DNA from: Flavobacteriales bacterium
GTDB taxonomy: Bacteria > Bacteroidota > Bacteroidia > DT-38
Direction of reading: 5' to 3'
NCBI GenBank assembly: GCA_013214205.1
Contig: JABSPQ010000002.1
Location: 11,062-70,549 of the forward strand
DNA length: 59,488 nucleotides
Numbering within the stretch: the first letter of the stretch is position 1; each line of letters begins with the position of its first letter. Both the position numbers and the translations under genes were made by a program. The notes under the pieces are model-generated. The model made no database searches. It saw nothing but the letters and a program-made list of their open reading frames with translations, and had not been told where the DNA came from. Shown here piece by piece: positions 1 to 8,440 of the stretch.

Positions 1-66
1 ATTTTGAGCATTGGCAATTATAGTTAAGAACAGGAGAGGAATTAATAAGAAGTGGTAATGGCGCAT
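1..66 (-). CDS. 5' end of a secreted protein, cut by the window edge
   Basis: Only the first 22 codons are inside the window. They read as a classic Sec signal peptide: a short basic/aromatic start (MRHYHF), a run of Leu/Ile/Phe, and a probable signal peptidase I site after IIANA-Q. The ATG is the complement of 64-66. The mature protein lies outside the window, so no function can be given. It lies downstream of, and on the same strand as, the amidohydrolase gene (93-nt gap), so the two could be co-transcribed. The short length is the main uncertainty. Confidence 0.5.
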   Translation of the reverse strand, partial: MRHYHFLLIPLLFLTIIANAQN

Positions 67-159
67 CGGTTACATTTTATGCTTTGCATTGGTAGTATTT
101 GGAGGCGCAAGATAAAATATATTTAAGAAAGGAGGGCTGATAAAGAATGCCGAAAATGA

Positions 160-1920
160 TTAAGGCAAATTACCCCTAATTACTTTCCCGTCCATTACAA
201 CAGCAGAGGGCATTACATTCTTAATCTCATATTTATCTACTTCAAATAGGTTTTTATCAAGCACTACAAAATCGGCCAATTTACCTGTTTCAATAGATCC
301 AAGGATGTTTTCTTTTCTCAACTGGTATGCTCCATTTTTGGTGTATCCTGTAACCAGTTGTTCAAGTGTTAATCTTTCATCACTAGGTGATCTGATACCA
401 TCGTCATCCGTTTCCCACCAATCTTTTGGGTACTGCCTATTGTGTCCTACCTGCATCCCGAAATAAGGGTTGATGTACGTTCTAAGCATATCGCCGCCCC
501 ACCATTCATCGCTCGAGAAAGTAACGGTAGCACCAAGATTAAAGAGAGATTTTGCTTTGTACATGTTCGAGTAGCGCTCTTCTCCTAATGATTCCTCCAC
601 CACATCATGGTGATTAACTCCTAGCCACCATGGAGTGAAATTGCATATAATGCCCAATTCTTTTATACGCGGTAAGTCGGTAGGGTCTATAAGCTCCAAA
701 TGTGCCATGGTTATTCTTGGATAGAAATCATCTTTGGCAATGGCTTTAGCAGCCTCAACTGCATCTATAACAGTTCTTACTGTAAGATCTCCAATTGTAT
801 GTACATGTAAGTCTAATTTTTCTTTGCTGAGCTCTAATAAAAAATCGCGAAGTTCTTCGGAAGTTAGTAGGGTGTTGCCAATGTAATTGGTGTCGTTTGC
901 ATACGGTTTAAGCAATCCTACAGAATGGTTTTCATTGATTCCGTCCATGAAAATCTTAACGGTGTTGAACTGGAGTAACGTACCACCGTATTCTTTTCTA
1001 TATCGCTTTACTTCGGAAATGGCGTTTTGAAGTCGCTTTGGTGTAAATACTTGATAGGTGCCTTCGTACCTGATAGGAAGCTTACCTTCTTTTTCTAATT
1101 TAGAAATTAAACTGTATACTAAATCACCATATCCTTTGTTTCCTGCATCGAATAGCGTGGTAACACCAAATTCGCTAAGGATCTTAAGGGTTGATTCTAC
1201 TTGTTCTTGATGTGATTTTAATCGCTCTTCTTCCGTAAGATTGAATTGGTTTACAAAATGTTGCACGCCAGCACCTTCTTTTATCCAGCCAGTTAGTTCT
1301 CCATTTTTATCTCTAGCATATATTGCCATACCTGGCCTTGGGTCGGGGGTGTCTTTGTTAACTCCAATCTTTTCTAGTGCTTTGGAATTTAACCAGAAAT
1401 CGTGTGCTGTAGAACTTTCAAACCATATCAGTCGGTCTGGTACCACTGCATCTAACACTTCCTTCTGAGGTCCTTCTGTGCCAGTTGCAAACATAGCGGT
1501 GGGCCAGCAGCAGAGTCTGAGCCATTCATCATCGGGATGGTTGTCGGCATACGCTTTTACCGAAGCCAATAATTCCTCTTTAGTTTCGCCTTCTACCTCT
1601 CCAAAATGTTCTACGCCACCATATCCTGGGTGAGAATGTGCATCTGTAAGCCCAGCGATAACTAATTTCCCTTCAAGGTTTATTACACGTGTACTATCGG
1701 TTTGGTAAATGGAAGCACCAGCAGAATCTCCCACATAAATAAATTTACCGTCTTTAACAGCCACAGCGCTTGCCCAAGGCTGTTCGGTATTAGATGTAAA
1801 TATTTTAGCACCGTAAATTATTAGGTTGGCACTTTCTTTGCTATTGTTTGAAGTCGAATTACATGAGCCTAGTATTGCTGCAATTATTCCTATGGTCCAT
1901 AAATTATTTTTGATGCTCAT
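160..1920 (-). CDS. amidohydrolase family lipoprotein (YtcJ-like, amidohydrolase 3)
   Basis: Predicted metal-dependent hydrolase of the amidohydrolase superfamily, YtcJ-like branch. The N-terminus is a lipoprotein signal with lipobox ILGSC (Cys20), so the enzyme is probably anchored in the periplasm or outer membrane. After a beta-sandwich start (LIIYGAKIFTSN) comes the metal-binding HxH in GLTDAHSHPG (His95, His97). Later markers are HTIGD, MAHLELID and the C-terminal FSSDEWWGG, which carries the usual Asp. The end returns to the sandwich fold (GKLADFVVLDKN). At 586 aa it is the normal length for the family. Members act on varied amides and cyclic compounds, so the substrate is unknown. A promoter candidate lies about 45 bases upstream of the ATG. 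Family call is secure, substrate is not. Confidence 0.9.
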   Translation of the reverse strand: MSIKNNLWTIGIIAAILGSCNSTSNNSKESANLIIYGAKIFTSNTEQPWASAVAVKDGKFIYVGDSAGASIYQTDSTRVINLEGKLVIAGLTDAHSHPGYGGVEHFGEVEGETKEELLASVKAYADNHPDDEWLRLCCWPTAMFATGTEGPQKEVLDAVVPDRLIWFESSTAHDFWLNSKALEKIGVNKDTPDPRPGMAIYARDKNGELTGWIKEGAGVQHFVNQFNLTEEERLKSHQEQVESTLKILSEFGVTTLFDAGNKGYGDLVYSLISKLEKEGKLPIRYEGTYQVFTPKRLQNAISEVKRYRKEYGGTLLQFNTVKIFMDGINENHSVGLLKPYANDTNYIGNTLLTSEELRDFLLELSKEKLDLHVHTIGDLTVRTVIDAVEAAKAIAKDDFYPRITMAHLELIDPTDLPRIKELGIICNFTPWWLGVNHHDVVEESLGEERYSNMYKAKSLFNLGATVTFSSDEWWGGDMLRTYINPYFGMQVGHNRQYPKDWWETDDDGIRSPSDERLTLEQLVTGYTKNGAYQLRKENILGSIETGKLADFVVLDKNLFEVDKYEIKNVMPSAVVMDGKVIRGNLP

Positions 1921-1963
1921 TGTGATTCCTTTATTTGTGCTAAAACAAGTGATTTAACCTGTG

Positions 1964-1993
1964 CTAAAATACAATATGAGAACTATATTCCAA
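1964..1993 (-). promoter_or_regulatory. Bacteroidota-type promoter for the amidohydrolase gene
   Basis: On the minus strand TTG (1991-1993) is followed by exactly 19 bases and then TATTTTAG (1964-1971). The known Bacteroidota sigma consensus is TTG-N19-TAnnTTTG, so seven of eight -7 positions are close to expectation and the spacing is exact. It would give a leader of about 35-40 bases. Prediction only. Confidence 0.4.
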
Positions 1994-2089
1994 TATCTAT
2001 TTTATGACGTGCCTACTTAGGCTATCCTATGTTAATTGCTTAACTTGCGTGCGCTATTATTTATAACACATAACCCAGTTCTTTATAAA

Positions 2090-2596
2090 ATGAAAAAACT
2101 TTTTCTTATTATTTTACTAGTTCCAATGCTAGCTATTTTGCAATCTTATATGGCTCCAGATAAACTATCAGAAACTTTACGGTGGAGCATTATTAAAACA
2201 GGTAAATCTATTGCCCTTTTCGAACAATGTTCAAGATCGGAGCCTGAATTTAAAAAACTGATTGATGTTGAACCTATAAGTTACGCTAAAGCATTTATTA
2301 GACTACAAGAGATGCAGGCTGTAATCGAAAAGAAGATTAGTAACAGATTAATCAACTATACAATTCAAGTTGCTGGTTTTAAGACCAAAGATAAAGTGGA
2401 AAAAATATATTTCAATTGTTTCTTAACGGATAAACATGCCGAGAAAGAAATGGATTGGCAGAACACAGCTGTTGTTAAGTGCGATGGCAGTAATGCTAAT
2501 TGGGGAATGGTTTACAATACCGAAACTAATAATTTCGAATTGCTTAAAACGAATGGCCCAGCAAGGGTTAACGTAGATAATGTTAGAGATCGTTAA
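2090..2596 (+). CDS. small secreted protein of unknown function
   Basis: 168-residue protein with an N-terminal hydrophobic segment (MKKLFLIILLVPMLAIL) that looks like a signal peptide or membrane anchor. The ATG at 2090 is preferred to an upstream in-frame ATG at 2036 because it puts Lys-Lys directly before the hydrophobic run. The rest is a mixed alpha/beta sequence with Cys residues and the segment YTIQVAGFKTKDKVEKIYF. I do not recognise a family. It is transcribed away from the amidohydrolase gene and is followed by a strong hairpin terminator. It is likely real because of the signal sequence, length and terminator. Confidence 0.6.
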   Translation: MKKLFLIILLVPMLAILQSYMAPDKLSETLRWSIIKTGKSIALFEQCSRSEPEFKKLIDVEPISYAKAFIRLQEMQAVIEKKISNRLINYTIQVAGFKTKDKVEKIYFNCFLTDKHAEKEMDWQNTAVVKCDGSNANWGMVYNTETNNFELLKTNGPARVNVDNVRDR

Positions 2597-2638
2597 GAGG
2601 TAATCCTTTCAACTAATATTTGATAAAACGGACTTCAA

Positions 2639-2675
2639 AAAAAGCCGGCTCCTTTTATAAAGAAGTCGGCTTTTT
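2639..2675. terminator. bidirectional rho-independent terminator
   Basis: An arm AAAAAGCCGGCT (2639-2650) pairs with AGTCGGCTTTTT (2664-2675), with one G-T wobble. The A-run on one side and T-run on the other allow it to stop transcription from both directions. It separates the convergent small secreted protein gene and the CxxC/barrel pair. Confidence 0.8.
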
Positions 2676-2693
2676 AAATTAACTAATATGCCC

Positions 2694-2759
2694 TTAATTA
2701 AGAACTCCTTTTTTAACGATGGTTTGTGCATCAACCGTTAAGCGAATAAAGTAAGTTCT
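2694..2759 (-). pseudogene. orphan T9SS C-terminal sorting-domain tail
   Basis: Immediately after the stop of the 426-aa gene, in the next frame (+1), the minus strand encodes 21 residues beginning RTYFIRL and ending KKGVLN, then TAA. This is the canonical end of a type A T9SS sorting domain (G-x-Y-F-V-R plus a basic tail). No start or upstream body in that frame belongs to it, so it is read as the leftover 3' end of a deleted secreted-protein gene. Alternatively, an indel near 2760 could fuse it to the preceding barrel gene. That is unlikely, since the paralogue ends normally at NPRLF and barrels do not carry this tail. Confidence 0.5.
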
Positions 2760-2760
2760 T

Positions 2761-4041
2761 TTAGAAACGTGGATTTACTACGCTGTTGTATATAGATCCA
2801 AATGTATAACTGATGCCAACATCAAAACCAAACTCATAGCCGGTTGCTAAACGTTGCTGTTGCAGTAGTATTTCTTCAGCAGTTGCTTCTTCTTTTGGAA
2901 GCTTTAATTGATTTCGAATAATTGCGGAATTTAAGCGAAGATCTAAGGATAAACCTTTGGTAATGTTAAATTCGAAATCACTGAAAAAACTAACTTCAAA
3001 TTTCGAAGGATCGTGAAGGTAAACGAAATAGGAGGGTGCTAGATAAATACCTCCCCAATTGGTTTGAATACTGTATCGGGCTTGAATGCTGTTAAATAAT
3101 AAAATTTCTCTGTCTTTGTCATAAATTGTTGTTTCTAAATAATCGTAATAATTGTATCCTATTCTATAAATAAATTTAAAACTCCTTTTCGCAGATTCTG
3201 AATAAGGATAGATGTTGAATTCAACTTGAGGAGAAACAGAAACGTTAAGGCTATAGTTGTTGTAAGTTGAATTGTATGCTCCTACATATGAACCGAAAGA
3301 CCAGTGATCTGTTAAGCTTTTTACAACAGAATTTCTAATCGCAGAAAAGTTGTTGGTTGCAATGTAAACTTCACCATCATCATATTTGTATATTGATTGA
3401 TTTGATGAATATTCTGCTGAAAACCCAATCTTCCATTCTTCAGTAACTTTATTTGCGCTTATGTCTACATCAATATATGTTTGCTGTCTTTGCTCTTGGG
3501 CACTTAAGCTGCCATAAATACCTGCTCGGTACACCCAGTTATTCCATTTGTTTTCGCTGGTATCATTCTCTTCAGCTTCCTCAAAGTCGAAGGTGATATA
3601 TTTTCTGGCCGGTGTGTGTGCAACATATTTCATTAGGCCTAATGTTAGTACAGATAATCTTGCTTCACGTCTATCATCGTTGGTGGCATTACTTTCCGTA
3701 GTACATTTTAGTGTGTCGTTTTGGCCTGCAAATCGGTTCAGTCCTGTAAACGTTAATTGGTATTCGTTTCCACCCGAACCCGTTCTTTGACTAACATATA
3801 GTACTTGAACATCTGCTACTTTTCTATCTCTTACATAATTAACATAGGATATGTTTTGTCGGATAAAATTCATGTCGCAGTAACCACAATCAACATAAAC
3901 CTTAGGACCTAAATTGGTGGTGTCTGTTTCTATGCTTTCTTCTTGAGCACTGCCAGCACTTGCCACTGCAAACAAAACTCCCATAACAAGCACCAGTCGC
4001 TTAAGGCTGTTTAAAAGGGCGATATTTTTAATCAATCTCAA
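2761..4041 (-). CDS. CxxC domain plus outer-membrane beta-barrel-like protein (paralogue 2)
   Basis: 426 aa, secreted (signal peptide ending SAGSAQ). The N-terminal domain starts with VDCGYCDMNFI (Cys52, Cys55) and contains SYVNYVRDRKVADVQVL. From about residue 160, after KWNNWVYRAG, alternating strands rich in Tyr/Phe run to a C-terminal NPRF, which suggests a beta-barrel in the outer membrane. Proteins with this CxxC + YVRDR-like beginning occur in Bacteroidota as uncharacterised proteins; I know no function. It overlaps the upstream paralogue by 4 bases (ATGA-type), so the two are translationally coupled and probably act together. An orphan T9SS tail follows the stop. Confidence 0.75.
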   Translation of the reverse strand: MRLIKNIALLNSLKRLVLVMGVLFAVASAGSAQEESIETDTTNLGPKVYVDCGYCDMNFIRQNISYVNYVRDRKVADVQVLYVSQRTGSGGNEYQLTFTGLNRFAGQNDTLKCTTESNATNDDRREARLSVLTLGLMKYVAHTPARKYITFDFEEAEENDTSENKWNNWVYRAGIYGSLSAQEQRQQTYIDVDISANKVTEEWKIGFSAEYSSNQSIYKYDDGEVYIATNNFSAIRNSVVKSLTDHWSFGSYVGAYNSTYNNYSLNVSVSPQVEFNIYPYSESAKRSFKFIYRIGYNYYDYLETTIYDKDREILLFNSIQARYSIQTNWGGIYLAPSYFVYLHDPSKFEVSFFSDFEFNITKGLSLDLRLNSAIIRNQLKLPKEEATAEEILLQQQRLATGYEFGFDVGISYTFGSIYNSVVNPRF

Positions 4042-5288
4042 AATAATCGCGGGTTAACAATATTGTTGTTTAATGCGCCAAACGAGTAGCTTATGCTTAG
4101 GTTAATTCCATAATTGTAACCAGATGCGAAAGTTCTTTGTTGGAGTAAAAGATCTTCTACCGAAGCACCACCTGCAGGCAAATTCAACTGATTCCTGATA
4201 AGTGATCCATAAAAACTCGGATTCAATGATAACCCTTTGGTTATTCGGAATCTCATGCTTGTATTGAAGCTTATTTCATACTTAGAAAGATCGTGGTAAT
4301 AATGTTTTCCGGAGAGCCTTATACTAATTCGTCCCCAATCTTGCTGTGTTTCATAGCTAATACTCATAAAGTTAGAGAATAATATTTCTCTATCTTCCCC
4401 ATATACGGTCGTTTCAAAATACTCGTTGTAGTTGATCTCTGGGCCACTATAAATGGTTAACATGCGTTCGGAAGATTCTGAATAAGGGAAAAAGTTATAT
4501 TCAATCCTAGGTGCCACGGTGGTGCTGAATTTGTAATTGCTATAAATTGAATTCTTCACGTTTCCCCAAGCACCCACCGACCAGTGACTATTGATACTCT
4601 TTACCGTTTTATTACTAAAGAATAGAGATTCAGTGAGGCCTTGAACTGTTTCGTCATCAATTTTATAAAAACTTTCTTCTCTGTCGTAATCAGCATAAAA
4701 CATGATCTTCCAGTCTTCTGTTACTCTTTTAATATCAATGTAAGTGCCTATATAGTATTCCTGCGTTAAATCTTCAAATTCAGCATCTACATCCAAGCCA
4801 ATTTCAAAAACCCAATTATTCCATTTGTCGTCGGCGTTTTCGTCTATTACAGGTGCTTCATGGTCAATTAGTATTTGATCTTTGGCCGAAGTGTGGCTTA
4901 AATAACGAATCAACAATATTGTTAATGTAGACTGAAGTTCTTCAGCTTGTTCCAACGAATCTTGAGATGAGATTTGGTAGGAGAGGATATCGTCAACTCC
5001 TTTAAACACTCTTAGTCCCTTTACGGTCATTTGAATGGAACTATCGTTTACGGAATTGTTTTGAAGGATTTCAACCGAAACATCAGCGCCGGCCTGATCT
5101 GTTATGAAATGTAAATAGGGCAGCGATTTTTGGAGAGAATCCATAACGCAGAAATCACAAGTAAGGAGAACGTTTAGTTTACTGTCGTCTCGTTTGTTCT
5201 CATTAGTTTGAGCAGATAGAAAATTACCGCCTATCAACGACAGAAATAGTGTAACTAATAAAAACTTGATGTTCTTTGCTGAACTCAT
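4038..5288 (-). CDS. CxxC domain plus outer-membrane beta-barrel-like protein (paralogue 1)
   Basis: 416 aa with a signal peptide ending GGNFLSAQ. It is laid out like its downstream neighbour: CDFC (Cys44, Cys47), an approximately 110-residue N-terminal domain, DKWNNWVFEIG, then a long barrel-like region ending NPRLF. The two share block after block (PYSESSERML versus PYSESAKRSF; TKGLSLNPSFYGSLIRNQL versus TKGLSLDLRLNSAIIRNQL), so they arose by tandem duplication. It is the first gene of the pair; a TAnnTTTG box lies upstream. The function is unknown. A CxxC in a secreted protein could be a disulfide or metal site. Confidence 0.75.
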   Translation of the reverse strand: MSSAKNIKFLLVTLFLSLIGGNFLSAQTNENKRDDSKLNVLLTCDFCVMDSLQKSLPYLHFITDQAGADVSVEILQNNSVNDSSIQMTVKGLRVFKGVDDILSYQISSQDSLEQAEELQSTLTILLIRYLSHTSAKDQILIDHEAPVIDENADDKWNNWVFEIGLDVDAEFEDLTQEYYIGTYIDIKRVTEDWKIMFYADYDREESFYKIDDETVQGLTESLFFSNKTVKSINSHWSVGAWGNVKNSIYSNYKFSTTVAPRIEYNFFPYSESSERMLTIYSGPEINYNEYFETTVYGEDREILFSNFMSISYETQQDWGRISIRLSGKHYYHDLSKYEISFNTSMRFRITKGLSLNPSFYGSLIRNQLNLPAGGASVEDLLLQQRTFASGYNYGINLSISYSFGALNNNIVNPRLF

Positions 5289-5347
5289 CTTTTTTTATCG
5301 CTCTGTGAAGTGCTTAAGGTATTATTTGAATTAGGACTGTTCTACTA

Positions 5348-5355
5348 CAAATGTA
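5348..5355 (-). promoter_or_regulatory. -7 box (TACATTTG) upstream of the barrel pair
   Basis: The minus strand reads TACATTTG, a perfect Bacteroidota -7 element (TAnnTTTG), about 60 bases before the ATG of the first paralogue. No TTG lies 19 bases upstream, so only half of the promoter signature is present. Confidence 0.3.
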
Positions 5356-5473
5356 GTTTAGCGCTGGGGATTTACCTAGTAAAAAGACCCTCAAGCAGCT
5401 TTTGACAACTAAATACTTATTGTAGGTTTAAGTAGAAAAGACTAAATGTGCTCCTACAGATGCTTAAGCAAGC

Positions 5474-7033
5474 CTAATTAACGGGCTTACTTTTTCGCCA
5501 GCCAGCTTTTAATTGTGCCGAAAGCAATTCAACAGTTTCTACATGCGCCGTTTCCATAGCCAAATTTTTATTCTCTTGTGGATCTATAAAATGGTCGAAT
5601 AATTCCTTTCCAATTAATTCGCCTCTAACTTGCTCTTCTTTATTCCATAAATACCATTCAACATATCTGTATTGATCTGTTCGGATGGTATAACCCATAC
5701 GTTCAATATCTTCAGCCTCAGGAATAAATCGGCCTAATAAATATTGGCTGTAAGCTGCTGTTTTCCATGCTTTGTCTGGGTTTTCTAACAGAGGAGCTAA
5801 ACTGGTTCCTTGAAGATATTTAGGAACCTCAAAGCCTGTCATTTCGCATAAAGTAGGGTAAATATCAACAAACTCTGTAAGGGCATTGCTCATGGCTCCT
5901 TTAGATTTAACATTATTACCGCTTATAATTAATGGCACTCTGGTATCAATTTCGTAGTTCGACATTTTACCCCAGCTATTGTGGTTGCCCAATTTCCAAC
6001 CATGATCTCCCCATAGAACAATAATTGTGTTCTCTGCCAAACCAAGTCGTTCTAATTCATCAACAAGTCTGCCTACTTGAGCATCTATGTACGATACACT
6101 TGCATAATAGCCATGCTTCATTTCTTTTTGTCTTGCTTCGTCCCACGGTTTTTCGCTTGGTAATGGTAAATCTTCGCTTCCAGTATATCTTCTTAATTCC
6201 CTATCACCATGTACAGCATAAGCCGGACTTCCTTCTGGTATATATTGGTTCTCTGCCAGTGGAATTGAATCTCTATCGTACATGTCCCAATATTTTTTTG
6301 GTGCATTAAAAGGAAGGTGTGGTCGGTAGTAGCCAACCGACAAAAAGAAAGGTTTGTTGTCAGCTTTCAAATCTTTAAGGATCTCAATTGCTTTTGTAGT
6401 TTGTGCTCCATCAAAATATGCTTCGTCGCTTACATCAGCGCTTTCTGTAGAATGTGCTTTGGTATAGTAGTGGCCAAATTCATCTGGTGATTCCCCATCT
6501 GCTCTCATCTTTTCAATTTTCTTATTTTGAATGGCTAAATTTTCTTCGCCAGCATAAACTGCATCGGGATCAAAAGGGAATTGTTTGAGCAAAACCTTTT
6601 TTGTCCAAGATAAGCTGTCGGTACCGCTATTGTGATATGTTTTGCCTATGCCTATAGAAGTGTATCCGCTGTTTTTAAAGAATTGTGGTAAAGTAACCAC
6701 GTTTGGTAAAGTATTTCTAAATTCTTGATCTAAGTCCCAAACTTTAATGGTATCTGGTCTGAGGCCAGTAAGCAAACTTGAACGAGATGGATTGCAAACT
6801 GCTTGTTGGCAATAAGTACGATTGAAAGTAACACCTTGCGCAGCCAATTTATCGATGTTGGGAGTTTTGATTAATGTGTTGCCGTAACAACCCAATTCGG
6901 GTCTAAGGTCATCTATTGGAATAAATAGAATGTTTGGCATGACGCGCTCAACTTCAACTTCTACTTTTTCTTCGGGTACATTAGTACAACTACAAACTAT
7001 GCTTAATAAGGCAAATAAGATGATTTTATTCAT
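5474..7033 (-). CDS. sulfatase, iduronate-2-sulfatase-like lipoprotein
   Basis: 519-aa type I (formylglycine) sulfatase. The lipoprotein signal has Cys14/Cys16 in SIVCSC. Metal ligands are expected at the Asp pair in LFIPIDDLRPELGCYG (Asp41, Asp42). The activation motif is CNPSR (Cys80 to Arg84), matching C-x-P-x-R, so Cys80 must be converted to formylglycine by an anaerobic or aerobic maturase not in this window. WGDHGWKLGNHNSWGK supplies the later metal and sulfate contacts. The opening and the DHGWKLGxH block are those of iduronate-2-sulfatase-like enzymes. It probably removes sulfate from a uronate- or hexosamine-containing polysaccharide. It sits near a second sulfatase only at the far end of the window (57.6 kb). 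Confidence 0.93.
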   Translation of the reverse strand: MNKIILFALLSIVCSCTNVPEEKVEVEVERVMPNILFIPIDDLRPELGCYGNTLIKTPNIDKLAAQGVTFNRTYCQQAVCNPSRSSLLTGLRPDTIKVWDLDQEFRNTLPNVVTLPQFFKNSGYTSIGIGKTYHNSGTDSLSWTKKVLLKQFPFDPDAVYAGEENLAIQNKKIEKMRADGESPDEFGHYYTKAHSTESADVSDEAYFDGAQTTKAIEILKDLKADNKPFFLSVGYYRPHLPFNAPKKYWDMYDRDSIPLAENQYIPEGSPAYAVHGDRELRRYTGSEDLPLPSEKPWDEARQKEMKHGYYASVSYIDAQVGRLVDELERLGLAENTIIVLWGDHGWKLGNHNSWGKMSNYEIDTRVPLIISGNNVKSKGAMSNALTEFVDIYPTLCEMTGFEVPKYLQGTSLAPLLENPDKAWKTAAYSQYLLGRFIPEAEDIERMGYTIRTDQYRYVEWYLWNKEEQVRGELIGKELFDHFIDPQENKNLAMETAHVETVELLSAQLKAGWRKSKPVN

Positions 7034-7253
7034 GAATCTAAATTAATAGTTTTGAATGAATTGCTAATAATTGATTGATGTATTTTAATTATTATTTGCG
7101 TTGTAAATAAATTAATGGAACGATGTTTGATAAAACCGTGCTATCAGTAATTTCTGTTAATAACATTAAAAAAATACGAATTTTTACGCTGCATTGGATT
7201 CAATCAGTTCAATAGAAAATCTTAACTTCTCAAAAATTTAAAAGGATCACCCT

Positions 7254-8387
7254 ATGACAAAAAGAATCTCAGTTTCATCACTTACCATATTATTGCTTTC
7301 AACGCTTTCATGTTCTTTATTCGCGCAAACAACAGATCACGATCATGCCCAGCATACCCATGGTAACGAGATAGCGCATAATCATCAACATCCAACTACT
7401 CCTGAAACAAAAAATACGGATCAAGCTAAATTGGTAACGGGGCAAGGGGATTTTGTTTTTTCATGGGACAAAGAATTAACTGCTGCTCTTCCTAAAGAGG
7501 CTATTGAGTTTGAACCCGATATGCATGGTGGTTTTAACGAAGACCCCGAAACAGGAATTGTGTATACAGGAATTCCTGGTTATGGATTGTGTACAATTAG
7601 TCCTGATTTAACGGAATGGAAATTATTAGGGAAAGACGAACGCTTAAAGGATAACATTCATGGCATTACTTTCTTTATTCATAAAAAGGTAAAATACCTT
7701 GCTGTTGCGCAAGAACACAAAAGAGTACTTGTATTAACCTTGGATGGCAAGATTGTGAGCGAAATTGTAAAGCCAACGGGAGATGAGTTTAAGTTTGAGG
7801 CGGCTAACGCATATTATTTAACCGAGAAAAGCAATTTTGGTGTAACAGATGTTGCTTATTTAGACGGTACTATATATGTGGCGCACGGTTATTCTAAAGG
7901 CGATTTTATATTAACGATAAAGGAGAAAGGTGGAACTTGGAGTTGGGGCAGCTTGGCTTGGGGTGGCAAAGGGCATGAGCCTGGTCAATTTCATACGGCG
8001 CATGGTGTTTATGCGCACGAAGATCACATTCTTGTTTCTAACAGAGCCGCTGGCGAATTGGTGAAGTTTACCAAAAAAGGTGAGTTTGTTGAGAGTTTTG
8101 AAGACATTCCGGTAGGGAGTTTGGTTTGCAATGTTTCTTATAAAGAAGAGCATTATTTTTTGAATGCTTTAAAAGCAATTGGTAAACAGAAATCGGCTCC
8201 TATATATGTGCACGATGGTAAGATGCTTAAGTCTACTATTATTGCAGGAGATTTAGGAATTCCAGTTTTAACTAATATTCATCAAGCTTGGCCACACATT
8301 GTTACTGCCGAAGATGGAACTAAGCAACTTTATTTATTGGTTCACGGTTGGAACATCGGCAAGTTTGCTGTGTTGAAGATGGAGTAG
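7254..8387 (+). CDS. secreted beta-propeller-like protein with His-rich N-terminus
   Basis: 377 aa with a signal peptide ending LFAQ. The mature protein starts with a His/Asp cluster (DHDHAQHTHGNEIAHNHQH) able to bind Zn, Cu or Ni. The remainder has repeated short strands of the kind GTIYVAHGYSKGDFIL, KVKYLAVAQEHKRVLVL and KQLYLLVHGWNIGKFAVL, consistent with an NHL/six-bladed propeller. I recognise no catalytic set. AAGGA lies 8 bases before the ATG. It is divergently transcribed from the sulfatase and convergent with the ATPase. A role in metal binding or as a binding scaffold is inference only. Confidence 0.7.
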   Translation: MTKRISVSSLTILLLSTLSCSLFAQTTDHDHAQHTHGNEIAHNHQHPTTPETKNTDQAKLVTGQGDFVFSWDKELTAALPKEAIEFEPDMHGGFNEDPETGIVYTGIPGYGLCTISPDLTEWKLLGKDERLKDNIHGITFFIHKKVKYLAVAQEHKRVLVLTLDGKIVSEIVKPTGDEFKFEAANAYYLTEKSNFGVTDVAYLDGTIYVAHGYSKGDFILTIKEKGGTWSWGSLAWGGKGHEPGQFHTAHGVYAHEDHILVSNRAAGELVKFTKKGEFVESFEDIPVGSLVCNVSYKEEHYFLNALKAIGKQKSAPIYVHDGKMLKSTIIAGDLGIPVLTNIHQAWPHIVTAEDGTKQLYLLVHGWNIGKFAVLKME

Positions 8388-8440
8388 GAGTGCTCCTCTA
8401 AAAACAGAAGTTGGATGTTTCTTTTGGATATTAAAATAAA

